Assembly: GCA_964467785.1 (NCBI GenBank)
Contig: CAYXVB010000179.1
Coordinates: 1-7,531 of the forward strand
Source of the DNA: CAYXVB01 sp964467785
GTDB lineage: Bacteria > Bdellovibrionota > UBA1018
Length of the DNA stretch: 7,531 nt
Direction: 5' to 3'
Made by a program: the position numbers and the translations under genes. This document shows, one piece after another, positions 1 to 6,256 of this stretch (positions are counted from its first letter, which is position 1; each line of letters opens with the position of its first letter). The notes under the pieces are model-generated. The model was not told the origin of the DNA. It saw only the letters and a program-made list of their open reading frames with translations, and did no database searches.

Positions 1-906
1 CCAATCATGTTCCTCCAGTCCGTCCTCAATGGAAATGATAGGATACTTGCTCATCCATTGGCTATAGATATCGATCATCTCGCGGGAGGTACGTGGCTTG
101 CCCTCGAAACGATACGAGCCGTTTTTGTGGAACTCGCTCGCGGCGCAGTCGAGCGCCAGGTAAATGTCGGTGCCCGCTTTGTAGCCCGCTGCGGCGATTG
201 CTTCCATGATGGCCTTGATGACCTGCTCATGCGGGCTCTCGCCCGGGAGCACGGGGGCAAAGCCGCCTTCGTCGCCCACGCCGGTGGAGAGGCCCTTGTC
301 GTGGAGGTGCTTCTTGAGGTGATGGAAAACTTCCGCGCCGGCGCGGAGCGCGTCGGAGAATTGAGAAAAGCCCACTGGCGCGATCATGAATTCCTGGATG
401 TCCAGGCCGTTGTCGGCATGTTTGCCGCCGTTGAGGATATTCATGAGCGGCACGGGGAGGGTAACGCCCTGGCCGTGCTGGATGTCGGCGATATATTTGT
501 GGAGGGGCAGTCCCTTGCTCTGCGCGGTTGCGCGCGCAAAAGCCATCGAGACGGGGAGAAGCGCGTTTGCGCCGAGCTTGGTTTTGAAATCGGTCCCGTC
601 GAGCTTGAGCATTTCGCGGTCGAGCGCGGACTGCGAGTCGAAGCTCTTGCCGGTGAGTGCCGGCGCGATGACATCAAGCACATTGCGCACGGCCTGAGTC
701 ACGCCCTTGCCGAGGTAGCGCTTCTTATCGCCATCGCGCAGCTCGAGCGCTTCGCCTTCGCCCGTGGAGGCGCCGCTCGGCACGATGGCGCGGCCGAGGG
801 CAAGCTCGCCCGGCCGGCCGGGATGGTCGATGGCCATTTCGACTTCAACAGTGGGAAAACCACGGGAATCCAACACTTCGCGCGCATGAATTTTTCTGAT
901 GGTCAT
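1..906 (-). CDS. eno: Enolase, N-terminal 302 residues (cut by window edge)
   Basis: Enolase converts 2-phosphoglycerate to phosphoenolpyruvate in glycolysis and is cytoplasmic and Mg-dependent. The minus-strand frame opens with MTIRKIHAREVLDSRGFPTV, the classic enolase N-terminus, and then has the substrate-loop text PSGASTGE. It continues through NGGKHADNGLDIQEFMI, then GDEGGFAP with the catalytic Glu at about residue 213. LALDCAASEF carries a Mg-ligand Asp at about 253, and SIEDGLEEHDW carries a Mg-ligand Glu at about 294. About 302 of the usual 420-435 residues are present, with no frameshift or in-frame stop. The C-terminal part of the barrel, with the catalytic Lys, lies beyond the left edge. 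The ATG at 904-906 fits the family start exactly, but no good Shine-Dalgarno sequence precedes it. The histidine kinase gene ends 125 bp upstream on the same strand. Identification is by conserved motifs and is very secure. Confidence 0.97.
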   Translation of the reverse strand, partial: MTIRKIHAREVLDSRGFPTVEVEMAIDHPGRPGELALGRAIVPSGASTGEGEALELRDGDKKRYLGKGVTQAVRNVLDVIAPALTGKSFDSQSALDREMLKLDGTDFKTKLGANALLPVSMAFARATAQSKGLPLHKYIADIQHGQGVTLPVPLMNILNGGKHADNGLDIQEFMIAPVGFSQFSDALRAGAEVFHHLKKHLHDKGLSTGVGDEGGFAPVLPGESPHEQVIKAIMEAIAAAGYKAGTDIYLALDCAASEFHKNGSYRFEGKPRTSREMIDIYSQWMSKYPIISIEDGLEEHDW

Positions 907-1031
907 GGCGAAAGAACCTAGCACAAAAAGGCCCAAAGTGCTTTGAAAGTGCTCCGATCACTTCTTGATGCGCGGCGTATTGGCGCGGTGTGTGATCAGG
1001 CATGCTTCCGGCGATGCAGGTGGCTCAAACG
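907..1031 (-). promoter_or_regulatory. eno upstream spacer with short direct repeats
   Basis: This 125-bp gap between the kinase stop and the eno start must hold any eno-specific promoter. On the plus strand it contains AAAGTGCT twice, at 935-942 and 946-953. A weak 5-bp inverted repeat (AGCAC/GTGCT on the minus strand) lies just before the start codon. I could not find a convincing -35/-10 pair or a Shine-Dalgarno sequence. Calling it regulatory is inference from position only. Confidence 0.25.
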
Positions 1032-2507
1032 TTATGGCGCACTTATGGCGAGCCTGAGGACGAAGCAGGTATGGGGGCATTGCTCGTCGACGAAGAGCGT
1101 GCCTCCGTGGGCTTCGGCAATGCGACGGGAAATGCTCAGTCCGAGGCCGGTGCCTTTGCCGACTGGCTTCGTCGTGAAGAAGGGGTCGAAGATTTTTTGC
1201 GCGACTGACGCGGGTATGCCCGTGCCAGAGTCGATCACGCGGATTTCGACGTGCCCGGGCGGGCATTGAAGCTCGATGCGGATCCAGCGCTCCGAAAGGA
1301 GTGCGGTCGCATCAACGGCGTTGTTGACCAAGTTCAAGAGAATCTGCAGGATTTCGCTGGTCCGACAATGGACTGCCAATTCCGGATCCTGAGGAAAGCT
1401 GATGTCCAGTTTGAGCCGGGAAGCTTTCAGCTTCGGTCGGGCCAGTTCCTGAAAATCGGTGAGTAGGTCGGCGACTTGGACTCGAGCCATCGGATCGCCG
1501 GCCCCGGAGCGCGCGAAAGTGCGCAGCGCTTTGACGATTTTTCCGATGCGGTCGTAGCCCGTGACAATGCCGTTGAACGCGGCTTCAAAGGATTTGCGAA
1601 GCTCGACGGGAAGCTCATCCAGACGGGTCTGAAGCACTTCGGAGTGTAGCCGGATCAACGAAAGGGGGTTGTTGATCTCGTGCCCGATCTCGCTCGCCAT
1701 CTGCCCCAACGTCGCCATTTTATCTGCTTCCGTCAGTTGTTTTTCGAGCTCCTTGCGCTCGGTGATGTCGCGGCGGATCGCCATGTAGCTGTCGATCTGC
1801 CCAAGCGGGTCGAGAAGGGGGACGATCGCCGTATCGGTCCAATAGAGCTGACCGTTTTTAGCGCGGTCGCAAAGCTCTCCTTGCCAAATCTTGCCGGAGG
1901 AAATTGTTTTCCAGATCTCCGCGACGTGCTCCTCGCGCAAGATGTCCGAAGGGGCGTCCTTGTGCGACTGCGAGTGGGACTGCAAGTGCGAAGGCGACCG
2001 AACAAAAAGGTGCTCCTGGCCGTGAAGCTCCTCGCGGGTGTAACCCGTGATCCGGCAAAACACCTCGTTCACTTCCGTGATCCTTCCGTCCAGGTCCGTG
2101 ATCACCATCATGTCCGAGCGATTGACAAGGGCCATGAAAGTGTCCGCGGGCCGGGTCAAGGTGATGGGACTCAGGATGAAGTAAAACCGGCGCGTTTCGG
2201 TTTCGAAATTGCCGTGCCACTTGATCCAGCGCCGATGCCCCTGGGCATCCAAGGCGCGGGTGATGATCGGCTCGGGTGGAGGCGTCGAGTTGACTGTGGA
2301 CTGGGCGATCGCCTCGAAAAGCTTCCTGCAAGTTTCGCGATCCTCAGGGGCGACGATGGAGAGGATGTTTCGGGGGCTACCCGCGGGATCGAGCTTACCG
2401 AAGGCCGCCTGCCAGGCGGGGTTGGCGGTAAAAAGGGTTCCGCTCTCGTCGAACATACAAAGCAGATTCGGAGAAAGATTGTAGAAGCGCTCGATCGTGA
2501 CGGACAT
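1032..2507 (-). CDS. Soluble PAS-PAS sensor histidine kinase
   Basis: This 491-residue protein should autophosphorylate on a histidine and pass the phosphate to a response regulator. A first PAS-like domain spans about residues 8-115. A second spans about 123-250 (MVITDLDGRITEVNEVFCRITGY) and ends in the typical PAC text YMAIRRDITERKELE. The dimerisation/phosphoacceptor domain follows, with H276 in GQMASEIGHEINNPLSLI. The ATPase domain has the N-box NLVNNAVDA (392-400), G1 DSGTG (426-430), F-box FDPFFTT (440-446) and G2 GKGTGLGLS (450-458), so all catalytic boxes are intact. I see no signal peptide or membrane segment, so it is probably cytoplasmic. The N-box and H-box style resembles NtrB/AtoS-type kinases. 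The ATG at 2505-2507 has an in-frame TGA three codons upstream, which fixes the start region, but no clear Shine-Dalgarno. No response regulator lies in the window, so its partner and signal are unknown. A short SHxQ repeat sits inside the second PAS domain. Confidence 0.95.
   Translation of the reverse strand: MSVTIERFYNLSPNLLCMFDESGTLFTANPAWQAAFGKLDPAGSPRNILSIVAPEDRETCRKLFEAIAQSTVNSTPPPEPIITRALDAQGHRRWIKWHGNFETETRRFYFILSPITLTRPADTFMALVNRSDMMVITDLDGRITEVNEVFCRITGYTREELHGQEHLFVRSPSHLQSHSQSHKDAPSDILREEHVAEIWKTISSGKIWQGELCDRAKNGQLYWTDTAIVPLLDPLGQIDSYMAIRRDITERKELEKQLTEADKMATLGQMASEIGHEINNPLSLIRLHSEVLQTRLDELPVELRKSFEAAFNGIVTGYDRIGKIVKALRTFARSGAGDPMARVQVADLLTDFQELARPKLKASRLKLDISFPQDPELAVHCRTSEILQILLNLVNNAVDATALLSERWIRIELQCPPGHVEIRVIDSGTGIPASVAQKIFDPFFTTKPVGKGTGLGLSISRRIAEAHGGTLFVDEQCPHTCFVLRLAISAP
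1956..1991 (-). repeat. Three 12-bp tandem units inside the kinase PAS2 domain
   Basis: Three contiguous imperfect 12-bp units encode SHLQ, SHSQ and SHKD (kinase residues 173-184). The two complete units, at 1968-1979 and 1980-1991 on the plus strand, differ at two positions. The repeat sits in a loop after the GYTREEL helix of the second PAS domain and is probably a slippage-generated insertion. It keeps the reading frame. Confidence 0.7.
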
Positions 2508-2722
2508 CTGCTGACAAGCGTATCAAAACTGTGTTGGTAAGAAACCAAGAGAACGAACCCTTGCGGGTGAAAATCGTCGTCCATAGGCGCGGGCAAGTAT
2601 CGAGAATTAATGAAATTTAAACCGGTAGCGTTATCCCTCCCCCTGCAACTCCGGCAGCGGAGTCAGAGGCATCTACAGTGACAATGTAGATGAAGTGAAT
2701 GACCGCCGTTTTAGCGGCGCAA
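2508..2722 (-). promoter_or_regulatory. queF-kinase spacer with several hairpins and an AT-rich patch
   Basis: This 215-bp spacer holds no gene that I can support. In minus-strand order it contains a CGCCG/CGGCG hairpin at 2704-2719 just after the queF stop, a perfect 7-bp stem CATCTAC/GTAGATG at 2670-2692, and a 6-bp stem ACTCCG/CGGAGT with a 4-nt loop at 2648-2663. An AT-rich stretch follows near 2605-2625. A small inverted repeat TTGGT-N5-ACCAA at 2534-2548 lies 27 bp before the kinase start. None of the hairpins has a strong T-tract. The region probably ends queF transcription and holds the kinase promoter, but this is inference. Confidence 0.35.
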
Positions 2723-3163
2723 TCACTCGCCCTGGCGTTCGTGGCGGGCGCGGATCACCGTCTTGATGTTGCCACGCACGTTGAAATCGCCGACCACTTC
2801 AATCTCCCAAGGATCAAGTAGACCGACGAGGTCGTCGAGGATCACGTTGCAGACGTCTTCGTGGAAGATTCCCTGATCGCGGAATTTGTTGATGTAGAGC
2901 TTGAGGCTCTTCAGCTCAACGCACCAGTCGCGCGGGACGTACTTGATGAAGATCGTGGCGAAGTCAGGGAAGCCGCTCGCCGGGCAGACGCAAGTGAACT
3001 CCGGGCAGGTGAACTCGACCGTATATCGGCGATGCTTGGTGCGGTTGCCGAAGCGTTCGAGCCGGGCCTCACGGACCATCCGGGCGCCGTCGGGGCGCAG
3101 GTTTTTGAGGGCGATGCCGGTGGTGGACTTTTGGGTGGTGGAGATTTTTTTGCGCTTTGCCAT
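2723..3163 (-). CDS. queF: NADPH-dependent 7-cyano-7-deazaguanine (preQ0) reductase, short type
   Basis: QueF reduces the nitrile of preQ0 to the amine preQ1 in queuosine tRNA-modification synthesis, a cytoplasmic NADPH-using reaction. The 146-residue length matches the single-domain YkvM-type rather than the two-domain E. coli form. The nucleophile Cys60 and proton-donor Asp67 sit in CVCPASGFPDFA with the 7-residue spacing seen in Bacillus subtilis (Cys55/Asp62). The QueF signature ELKSLKLYINKFRDQ is at 83-97, and the substrate-binding His101-Glu102 pair is in GIFHEDVCN. The N-terminus is Lys/Thr-rich. The ATG at 3161-3163 has only a weak purine tract upstream. No other queuosine genes (queC, queD, queE, tgt) are in the window, and I see no recognisable preQ1 riboswitch in the leader. 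The gene appears monocistronic, with hairpins on both sides. Confidence 0.96.
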   Translation of the reverse strand: MAKRKKISTTQKSTTGIALKNLRPDGARMVREARLERFGNRTKHRRYTVEFTCPEFTCVCPASGFPDFATIFIKYVPRDWCVELKSLKLYINKFRDQGIFHEDVCNVILDDLVGLLDPWEIEVVGDFNVRGNIKTVIRARHERQGE

Positions 3164-3207
3164 GGCGGGTCTCTAACATAAAAGCGCGCGGTCGCAGAAG
3201 AGAAAAT

Positions 3208-3260
3208 GCCGCGGCGCCACAGGGTTGCCCATACCTCGGGTTGCCCTGTGGCGCCGCGGC
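3208..3260 (-). terminator. Perfect 17-bp GC-rich hairpin before queF
   Basis: The arms GCCGCGGCGCCACAGGG (3208-3224) and CCCTGTGGCGCCGCGGC (3244-3260) are perfect reverse complements around a 19-nt loop. Within the loop a further CCC/GGG pair can form beyond a 3x3 internal loop, and the nonamer GGGTTGCCC is directly repeated (3222-3230 and 3238-3246). On the minus strand the stem is followed by ATTTTCTCTTC, a modest U-rich run. It could therefore terminate the upstream Ser-rich gene. It lies 45 bp before the queF start. A REP-like or miniature mobile palindrome is the main alternative. Confidence 0.55.
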
Positions 3261-3271
3261 CCACTTTGAAG

Positions 3272-3301
3272 ATTGAACCGGACCCTTCGGGTCGGCTCAA
3301 T
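3272..3301 (-). repeat. Second, imperfect hairpin after the Ser-rich gene
   Basis: ATTGAACCGGACCC and GGGTCGGCTCAAT pair across a TTC loop, with one mismatch and one bulge. It begins 21 bp past the Ser-rich gene stop and 12 bp from the 17-bp perfect hairpin, so the two form a tandem structure. No T-tract follows. It may help end transcription or protect the 3' end of the Ser-rich gene's mRNA. Confidence 0.45.
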
Positions 3302-3321
3302 GCGGGCGGTTCAGTGCGCGA

Positions 3322-3876
3322 TCAGCTGCCGGAGCTGCTTGAGCTCGTGGTGCTGCCCTTGTCGCTCGAGCCCATGCTGTTTGAACCGGAGTGAGACATG
3401 GAGGAGTCGGAGGAGGTGCTGCCGGTCATTCCTCCCTCCTGGCCACTCTGCCCGCTTGTGCCACTCATCTGATCCTTGCGGCGCTTGGCCTCCATGCACG
3501 ATTTAAAGCCCTTGCGGCCTTTGTAATAGGTTTTGCCGCTCTCGTCCGTGCAGCTGCGCGAGGAGTCGCTCATCGCCGTATCACTGCTCGATTTGCTTGT
3601 ACCCGACATGGCGCCTCCAGTCGCGCCTGAGGATCCGCTCATGGAGGTATCGCCGGAGTAGGAGGAACCCGACGTGCCGGGCATGTTGCCCTCCGGGGTG
3701 GAGGTGGCCATCACGCCGGCCTGCTGGTCGGAGCTCCCGGACATGCCGGAATCCGAAGACTTCGTGGACTCGGTCGTCGTCGTCATCGATTTTTGATACG
3801 ATTCGTCGGCGTTGGCGAGCATGACGGCAAAGGCGACGCTGAAGGCGACGGAGCTGGCGATCACGAGCTTTTTCAT
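3322..3876 (-). CDS. Exported Ser/Gly/Met/Thr-rich protein, unknown function
   Basis: I do not recognise a family for this 184-residue protein. It starts with a clear Sec signal peptide, MKKLVIASSVAFSVAFAVMLANA, with likely cleavage after residue 23. The mature chain is low-complexity and hydrophilic, with recurring MSGSS/MSGTS-like units (about 45-49, 79-83, 90-94, 137-141) and a terminal Ser/Gly run. The one ordered-looking island is about residues 107-136, rich in Lys/Arg, with Cys109 and Cys127 flanking a GKTYYKGRKGFKSC segment; a disulfide there is plausible. The start is well supported by an AGGAG Shine-Dalgarno (3884-3888, minus sense) 7 nt before the ATG, one of the best in the window. 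It lies 87 bp downstream of the PEBP-like gene. A periplasmic or surface-exposed disordered protein is the likeliest reading, and no enzymatic motif is visible. It is probably a real gene because of the signal peptide and ribosome site. Confidence 0.8.
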   Translation of the reverse strand: MKKLVIASSVAFSVAFAVMLANADESYQKSMTTTTESTKSSDSGMSGSSDQQAGVMATSTPEGNMPGTSGSSYSGDTSMSGSSGATGGAMSGTSKSSSDTAMSDSSRSCTDESGKTYYKGRKGFKSCMEAKRRKDQMSGTSGQSGQEGGMTGSTSSDSSMSHSGSNSMGSSDKGSTTSSSSSGS

Positions 3877-3963
3877 CTGTGTTCTCCTGTTTCGTTGGAA
3901 TTTCGGTTCGTCTTGGCCTGGAAGGGGTCCCGGAAAGCCAAAGGCTGCAAGGAGCGGTCCCGC

Positions 3964-4521
3964 TCAGCCAGCTCTCGCGAGAGTTCGCGCGTAGCGACAC
4001 ACTAATTCGCGCGAAGAGATGATCTGGGGCTCGATCTCCGCGAGTAGCTGCACGCAAGTCATGCGAGGAGGCAGATCTGGCTGTTGGCGGAGGAGGAAAA
4101 GTCGGAAGCGGTATTGGTGCGCGCCTCCGCGCATCGGAGGGCAGGGCCCCGTATAGCCAAGTTTTCCCAGGCTGTTGATGCCTTGTCGGATTCCGTTGGG
4201 CAGAGTCTCTTGGGCGGGAATTCCCGCCGGCAGGTGACGGATGTTCGCGGGGATGTTGTAAACGAGCCAGTGCACGTAGAGCGGCGACTCCGCAGTCTTG
4301 GGACCGTCGAGATCATCGGCGATCAGCGCGAATCCTTTGACCAGCGGCAGTGTCGCGCCAGTTTCAGTCAGATGCCAACGGATTTCCGGAGAGGAGTTGT
4401 CCAGGTCGCAGGTGTAGCGGGGATCCATGAATCCGCGCGGGTCGAGCGCGTCGGAACTCAAGCCCGATTCCGAAGCCGGGTGCAGGGGACGCGACGCTGT
4501 TGGAACGATGTCTGGAGCCAT
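3964..4521 (-). CDS. YbhB/YbcL-like phosphatidylethanolamine-binding (PEBP) family protein
   Basis: This 185-residue protein has the ordered PEBP motifs. DPRYTCDLDNSSPEIRW (33-49) matches the YTCDGxNxSPxLxW block. FALIADDLDGP (64-74) and HWLVYNIPANI (84-94) match the DPDAP and HWxxxNIP blocks. GYTGPCPPMRGGAHQYRFRLFLL (122-144) matches the GPCPP...HxYxFxLxxL block. These residues line the anion-binding pocket in bacterial homologues of the Raf kinase inhibitor fold; the bacterial ligand is generally unknown. I see no signal peptide, so it is probably cytoplasmic. I place the start at 4521 because GGAGG (4531-4535, minus sense) lies 9 nt upstream and homology begins soon after. The frame is open to 4791, but the extra 90 residues are Arg-rich and lie antisense to or overlapping the neighbouring gene. 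The CxxC exported protein gene ends 70 bp upstream, so the two may be co-transcribed. Confidence 0.9.
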   Translation of the reverse strand: MAPDIVPTASRPLHPASESGLSSDALDPRGFMDPRYTCDLDNSSPEIRWHLTETGATLPLVKGFALIADDLDGPKTAESPLYVHWLVYNIPANIRHLPAGIPAQETLPNGIRQGINSLGKLGYTGPCPPMRGGAHQYRFRLFLLRQQPDLPPRMTCVQLLAEIEPQIISSRELVCRYARTLARAG

Positions 4522-4591
4522 GGCGGAGTTCCTCCAGGGGGACACCCTAGTGGTCACGCTCCGCGTTCCGCAAGGCGCGCCGCCAAAGTGG

Positions 4592-5464
4592 TCATTCAGA
4601 CGATGCTGGCAGCTCCGCGTCGGTCTGGTTTTCCTTGGTCGGCTCGTCGGTTTCGTCGTCGTCATCCGCCGCCTCGTCTGCGGCGCGCTTGGCGCGGGAG
4701 CGCAGATCCAGCGGTTTTTTGACCAGGCGACGGAAACGTCCTTCGATTTCTTGACACTGTTTGCGCCGCACAGTTTGTAGCGTGTGGTCAAGCCTCGGCA
4801 GTCCGCGCTCGATCAGTCTTTCGCTGAGGCGGTCGGCCAGGGGTTCGGCGATAAAGACGCTGCTTTGCAGTCGGTGCCGCCGATCGACACGCTCCTGCTG
4901 AAACACCGTGTAAACGTCGCCGCTCACATTGCGCAAGCAGCGGCCGAAAAAGGCGCGGGACTCGAAGATCTTTTCGCCCGACTTGGAGTCGATGATCTTA
5001 CCCGGATGGACCAGTTGAATGGGTTTTTCGCGTTGGGTGGGGCGGATCAGGTAAATGGAACGGTCCTGGATGCATTCCTGACAGGGGCGCGCGGAAAACA
5101 CGAACCAAGGCAGGCCAGCCTCGCGCGGTTCGATCGAACCGAGAAGCGCCAGGTCAAAAAGCTCCGTTTTGACTTTTGAGTCGGCGTCCTGCGCGCTGGA
5201 AGCGTTGGAAGCGACTTTGAAATAGAGGGTTCCGCCTTCCGCACGATCGAACTGGACGCCCGACGGCTGGGCTGGCTTTTCGGGCGAGCTGGCCGAATCG
5301 GCGGCTGTGGCCGCTGGACTTGTAGTAGTCGCCGCGGCGGCGGCCGATGCCGGCCGGCGGCGGTGTTTTTTGGATTTGGCTTCGGCCGGATGGGCATTGA
5401 GAGCGAGCTGGGCCAACAGCGCGGGGACGAGGAGGGAAATCCAACGGAGCGATTGCAATCTCAT
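4592..5464 (-). CDS. Exported CxxC protein with basic/Ala-rich linker and acidic tail, unknown function
   Basis: I do not recognise this 290-residue protein. It begins with a signal-peptide-like segment, MRLQSLRWISLLVPALLAQLALNAHPAEA, with plausible cleavage after residue 29. A basic KSKKHRRR patch and an Ala/Thr/Ser/Pro-rich linker follow (about 30-70). A compact region (about 71-205) contains GGTLYFKVAS, PCQECIQDRSIYLIRP with C128-x2-C131, and FFGRCLR with C176. Next comes a predicted helical, charged stretch with C237 (about 205-262), then a very acidic tail (DEAADDDDETDEPTKE, 263-278). The C128/C131/C176 set could be a metal site or a redox pair. The start at 5464 is chosen because the signal peptide begins there. 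The frame runs on upstream to 6292 only as antisense of the Nfu gene. There is no strong Shine-Dalgarno. It is divergent from nfu and 70 bp upstream of the PEBP gene. Confidence 0.78.
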   Translation of the reverse strand: MRLQSLRWISLLVPALLAQLALNAHPAEAKSKKHRRRPASAAAAATTTSPAATAADSASSPEKPAQPSGVQFDRAEGGTLYFKVASNASSAQDADSKVKTELFDLALLGSIEPREAGLPWFVFSARPCQECIQDRSIYLIRPTQREKPIQLVHPGKIIDSKSGEKIFESRAFFGRCLRNVSGDVYTVFQQERVDRRHRLQSSVFIAEPLADRLSERLIERGLPRLDHTLQTVRRKQCQEIEGRFRRLVKKPLDLRSRAKRAADEAADDDDETDEPTKENQTDAELPASSE

Positions 5465-5683
5465 AACGGAAATTGTAACCGAAGGTTTCTCTTTTCCTAG
5501 CTTTATGCAGCGTGTTACTTTGCTGCAAAAGTGACGAAAGGCCCGAATCCGGGTTGCCGCCCGCGGCGCCTGGACCGGACGGCGAGCCGGAGCTGGTACC
5601 GGATTCGCCAGAAGACCCGATTCACAAACGAGACTGATCAAGCAGTTAAAGAAAGTTCGCATCGACTGGAGGCGAAGACCCTT
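5465..5683. promoter_or_regulatory. Divergent spacer between the CxxC gene and nfu
   Basis: These 219 bp separate two divergently transcribed genes and must hold their promoters. On the minus strand TTGCAG followed 17 nt later by TAAAGC is a weak candidate for the CxxC gene. On the plus strand TTCACA (about 5620) upstream of GTTAAAG is a weak candidate for nfu. A 9-bp inverted repeat CGAATCCGG/CCGGATTCG (5544-5552 and 5599-5607) spans the nfu-proximal part with a 46-nt interior. The frame leading into nfu is open from 5531, but it reads as Arg-rich, non-conserved sequence. Promoter calls are inference. Confidence 0.35.
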
Positions 5684-6256
5684 ATGGCAGCATCCGACAT
5701 CTACGTGACTCTCGAGTTCACCCCCAACCCGAACACCCTGAAGTATTCCGTCAACCGGCAGCTTCTCGACCGGGGCGCGGTTAACATCACGAAAAAGGAC
5801 GACGCCGAAAAGCGCTCTCCGCTGGCGGCCAAGCTCTTCAACGTCCCCGGCATCTCCGGCGTGATGATCGGTCGCGACTTCGTTACCGTGACCAAGACCG
5901 AAGAAGGCGATTGGGACGTCGTACACAAGAGCACCTCGACGATCCTGGAGCAACATCTCGGCGAAAACCAACCCGTCTTCAATGAAGGCGTGCTCGAAGC
6001 GGCCGCCGCCGGCAGCGCGGGCAATATGGGGGAGGTCGAGAAGAAGATCCGCGAGATCCTCGACACCGAAATTCGTCCCGCCGTGGCGATGGACGGTGGC
6101 GACATTCAGTTTGACCGCTTTGACGACGGCGTCGTTTACGTCTACATGCAGGGTTCCTGTGCCGGCTGCCCGAGCTCGACCGCCACGCTCAAGATGGGAA
6201 TCGAAACCCGCCTTCGCGAAGCGGTGCCGGAAGTCCAGGAAGTCGTTTCTATTTGA
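5684..6256 (+). CDS. Nfu/NifU-like iron-sulfur cluster carrier
   Basis: Nfu proteins bind a Fe-S cluster at a CxxC and hand it to client apoproteins. This 190-residue protein has the two-domain layout of mitochondrial and alphaproteobacterial Nfu. The N-terminal Nfu domain spans about 7-92, with TPNPNTLKY, SPLAAKLFNVPGI and V.IGRDFVTVTK text. The NifU C-terminal domain spans about 116-185, with DGGDIQF and the cluster-binding C159-x2-C162 in MQGSCAGCPSSTATLKMGIE. The start at 5684 matches the family N-terminus and has GGAGG at 5668-5672, a rather long 11 nt upstream. The open frame upstream to 5531 is not family-like. No isc or suf genes are nearby. The M48 protease gene follows 70 bp downstream on the same strand, separated by a terminator-like hairpin. 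Confidence 0.94.
   Translation: MAASDIYVTLEFTPNPNTLKYSVNRQLLDRGAVNITKKDDAEKRSPLAAKLFNVPGISGVMIGRDFVTVTKTEEGDWDVVHKSTSTILEQHLGENQPVFNEGVLEAAAAGSAGNMGEVEKKIREILDTEIRPAVAMDGGDIQFDRFDDGVVYVYMQGSCAGCPSSTATLKMGIETRLREAVPEVQEVVSI

Noticed and set aside
7..921. A 304-codon open plus-strand frame across the left end
   Set aside because: It is the antisense shadow of enolase, whose minus-strand motifs are unambiguous.
1680..2540. A 286-codon plus-strand frame opposite the histidine kinase
   Set aside because: It is Arg/Gly/Val-rich with no recognisable motif, while the opposite strand encodes intact kinase and PAS domains.
3164..3321. A preQ1 riboswitch in the queF leader
   Set aside because: I looked for the compact preQ1-I type arrangement and saw none. 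The leader is dominated by two GC-rich hairpins without the expected A-rich tail and pairing.
3972..4015. CTCTCGCGAGAG palindrome and a TTCGCGCG/CGCGCGAA inverted repeat at the 3' end of the PEBP gene
   Set aside because: Both lie inside coding sequence built from common Arg/Ala codons (CGC, GCG), so they are easily explained by composition. No T-tract follows.
4522..4791. N-terminal extension of the PEBP-like gene to 4791
   Set aside because: The extra 90 residues are Arg/Thr-rich without PEBP motifs and would overlap the CxxC gene by 200 bp. A good Shine-Dalgarno supports the start at 4521.
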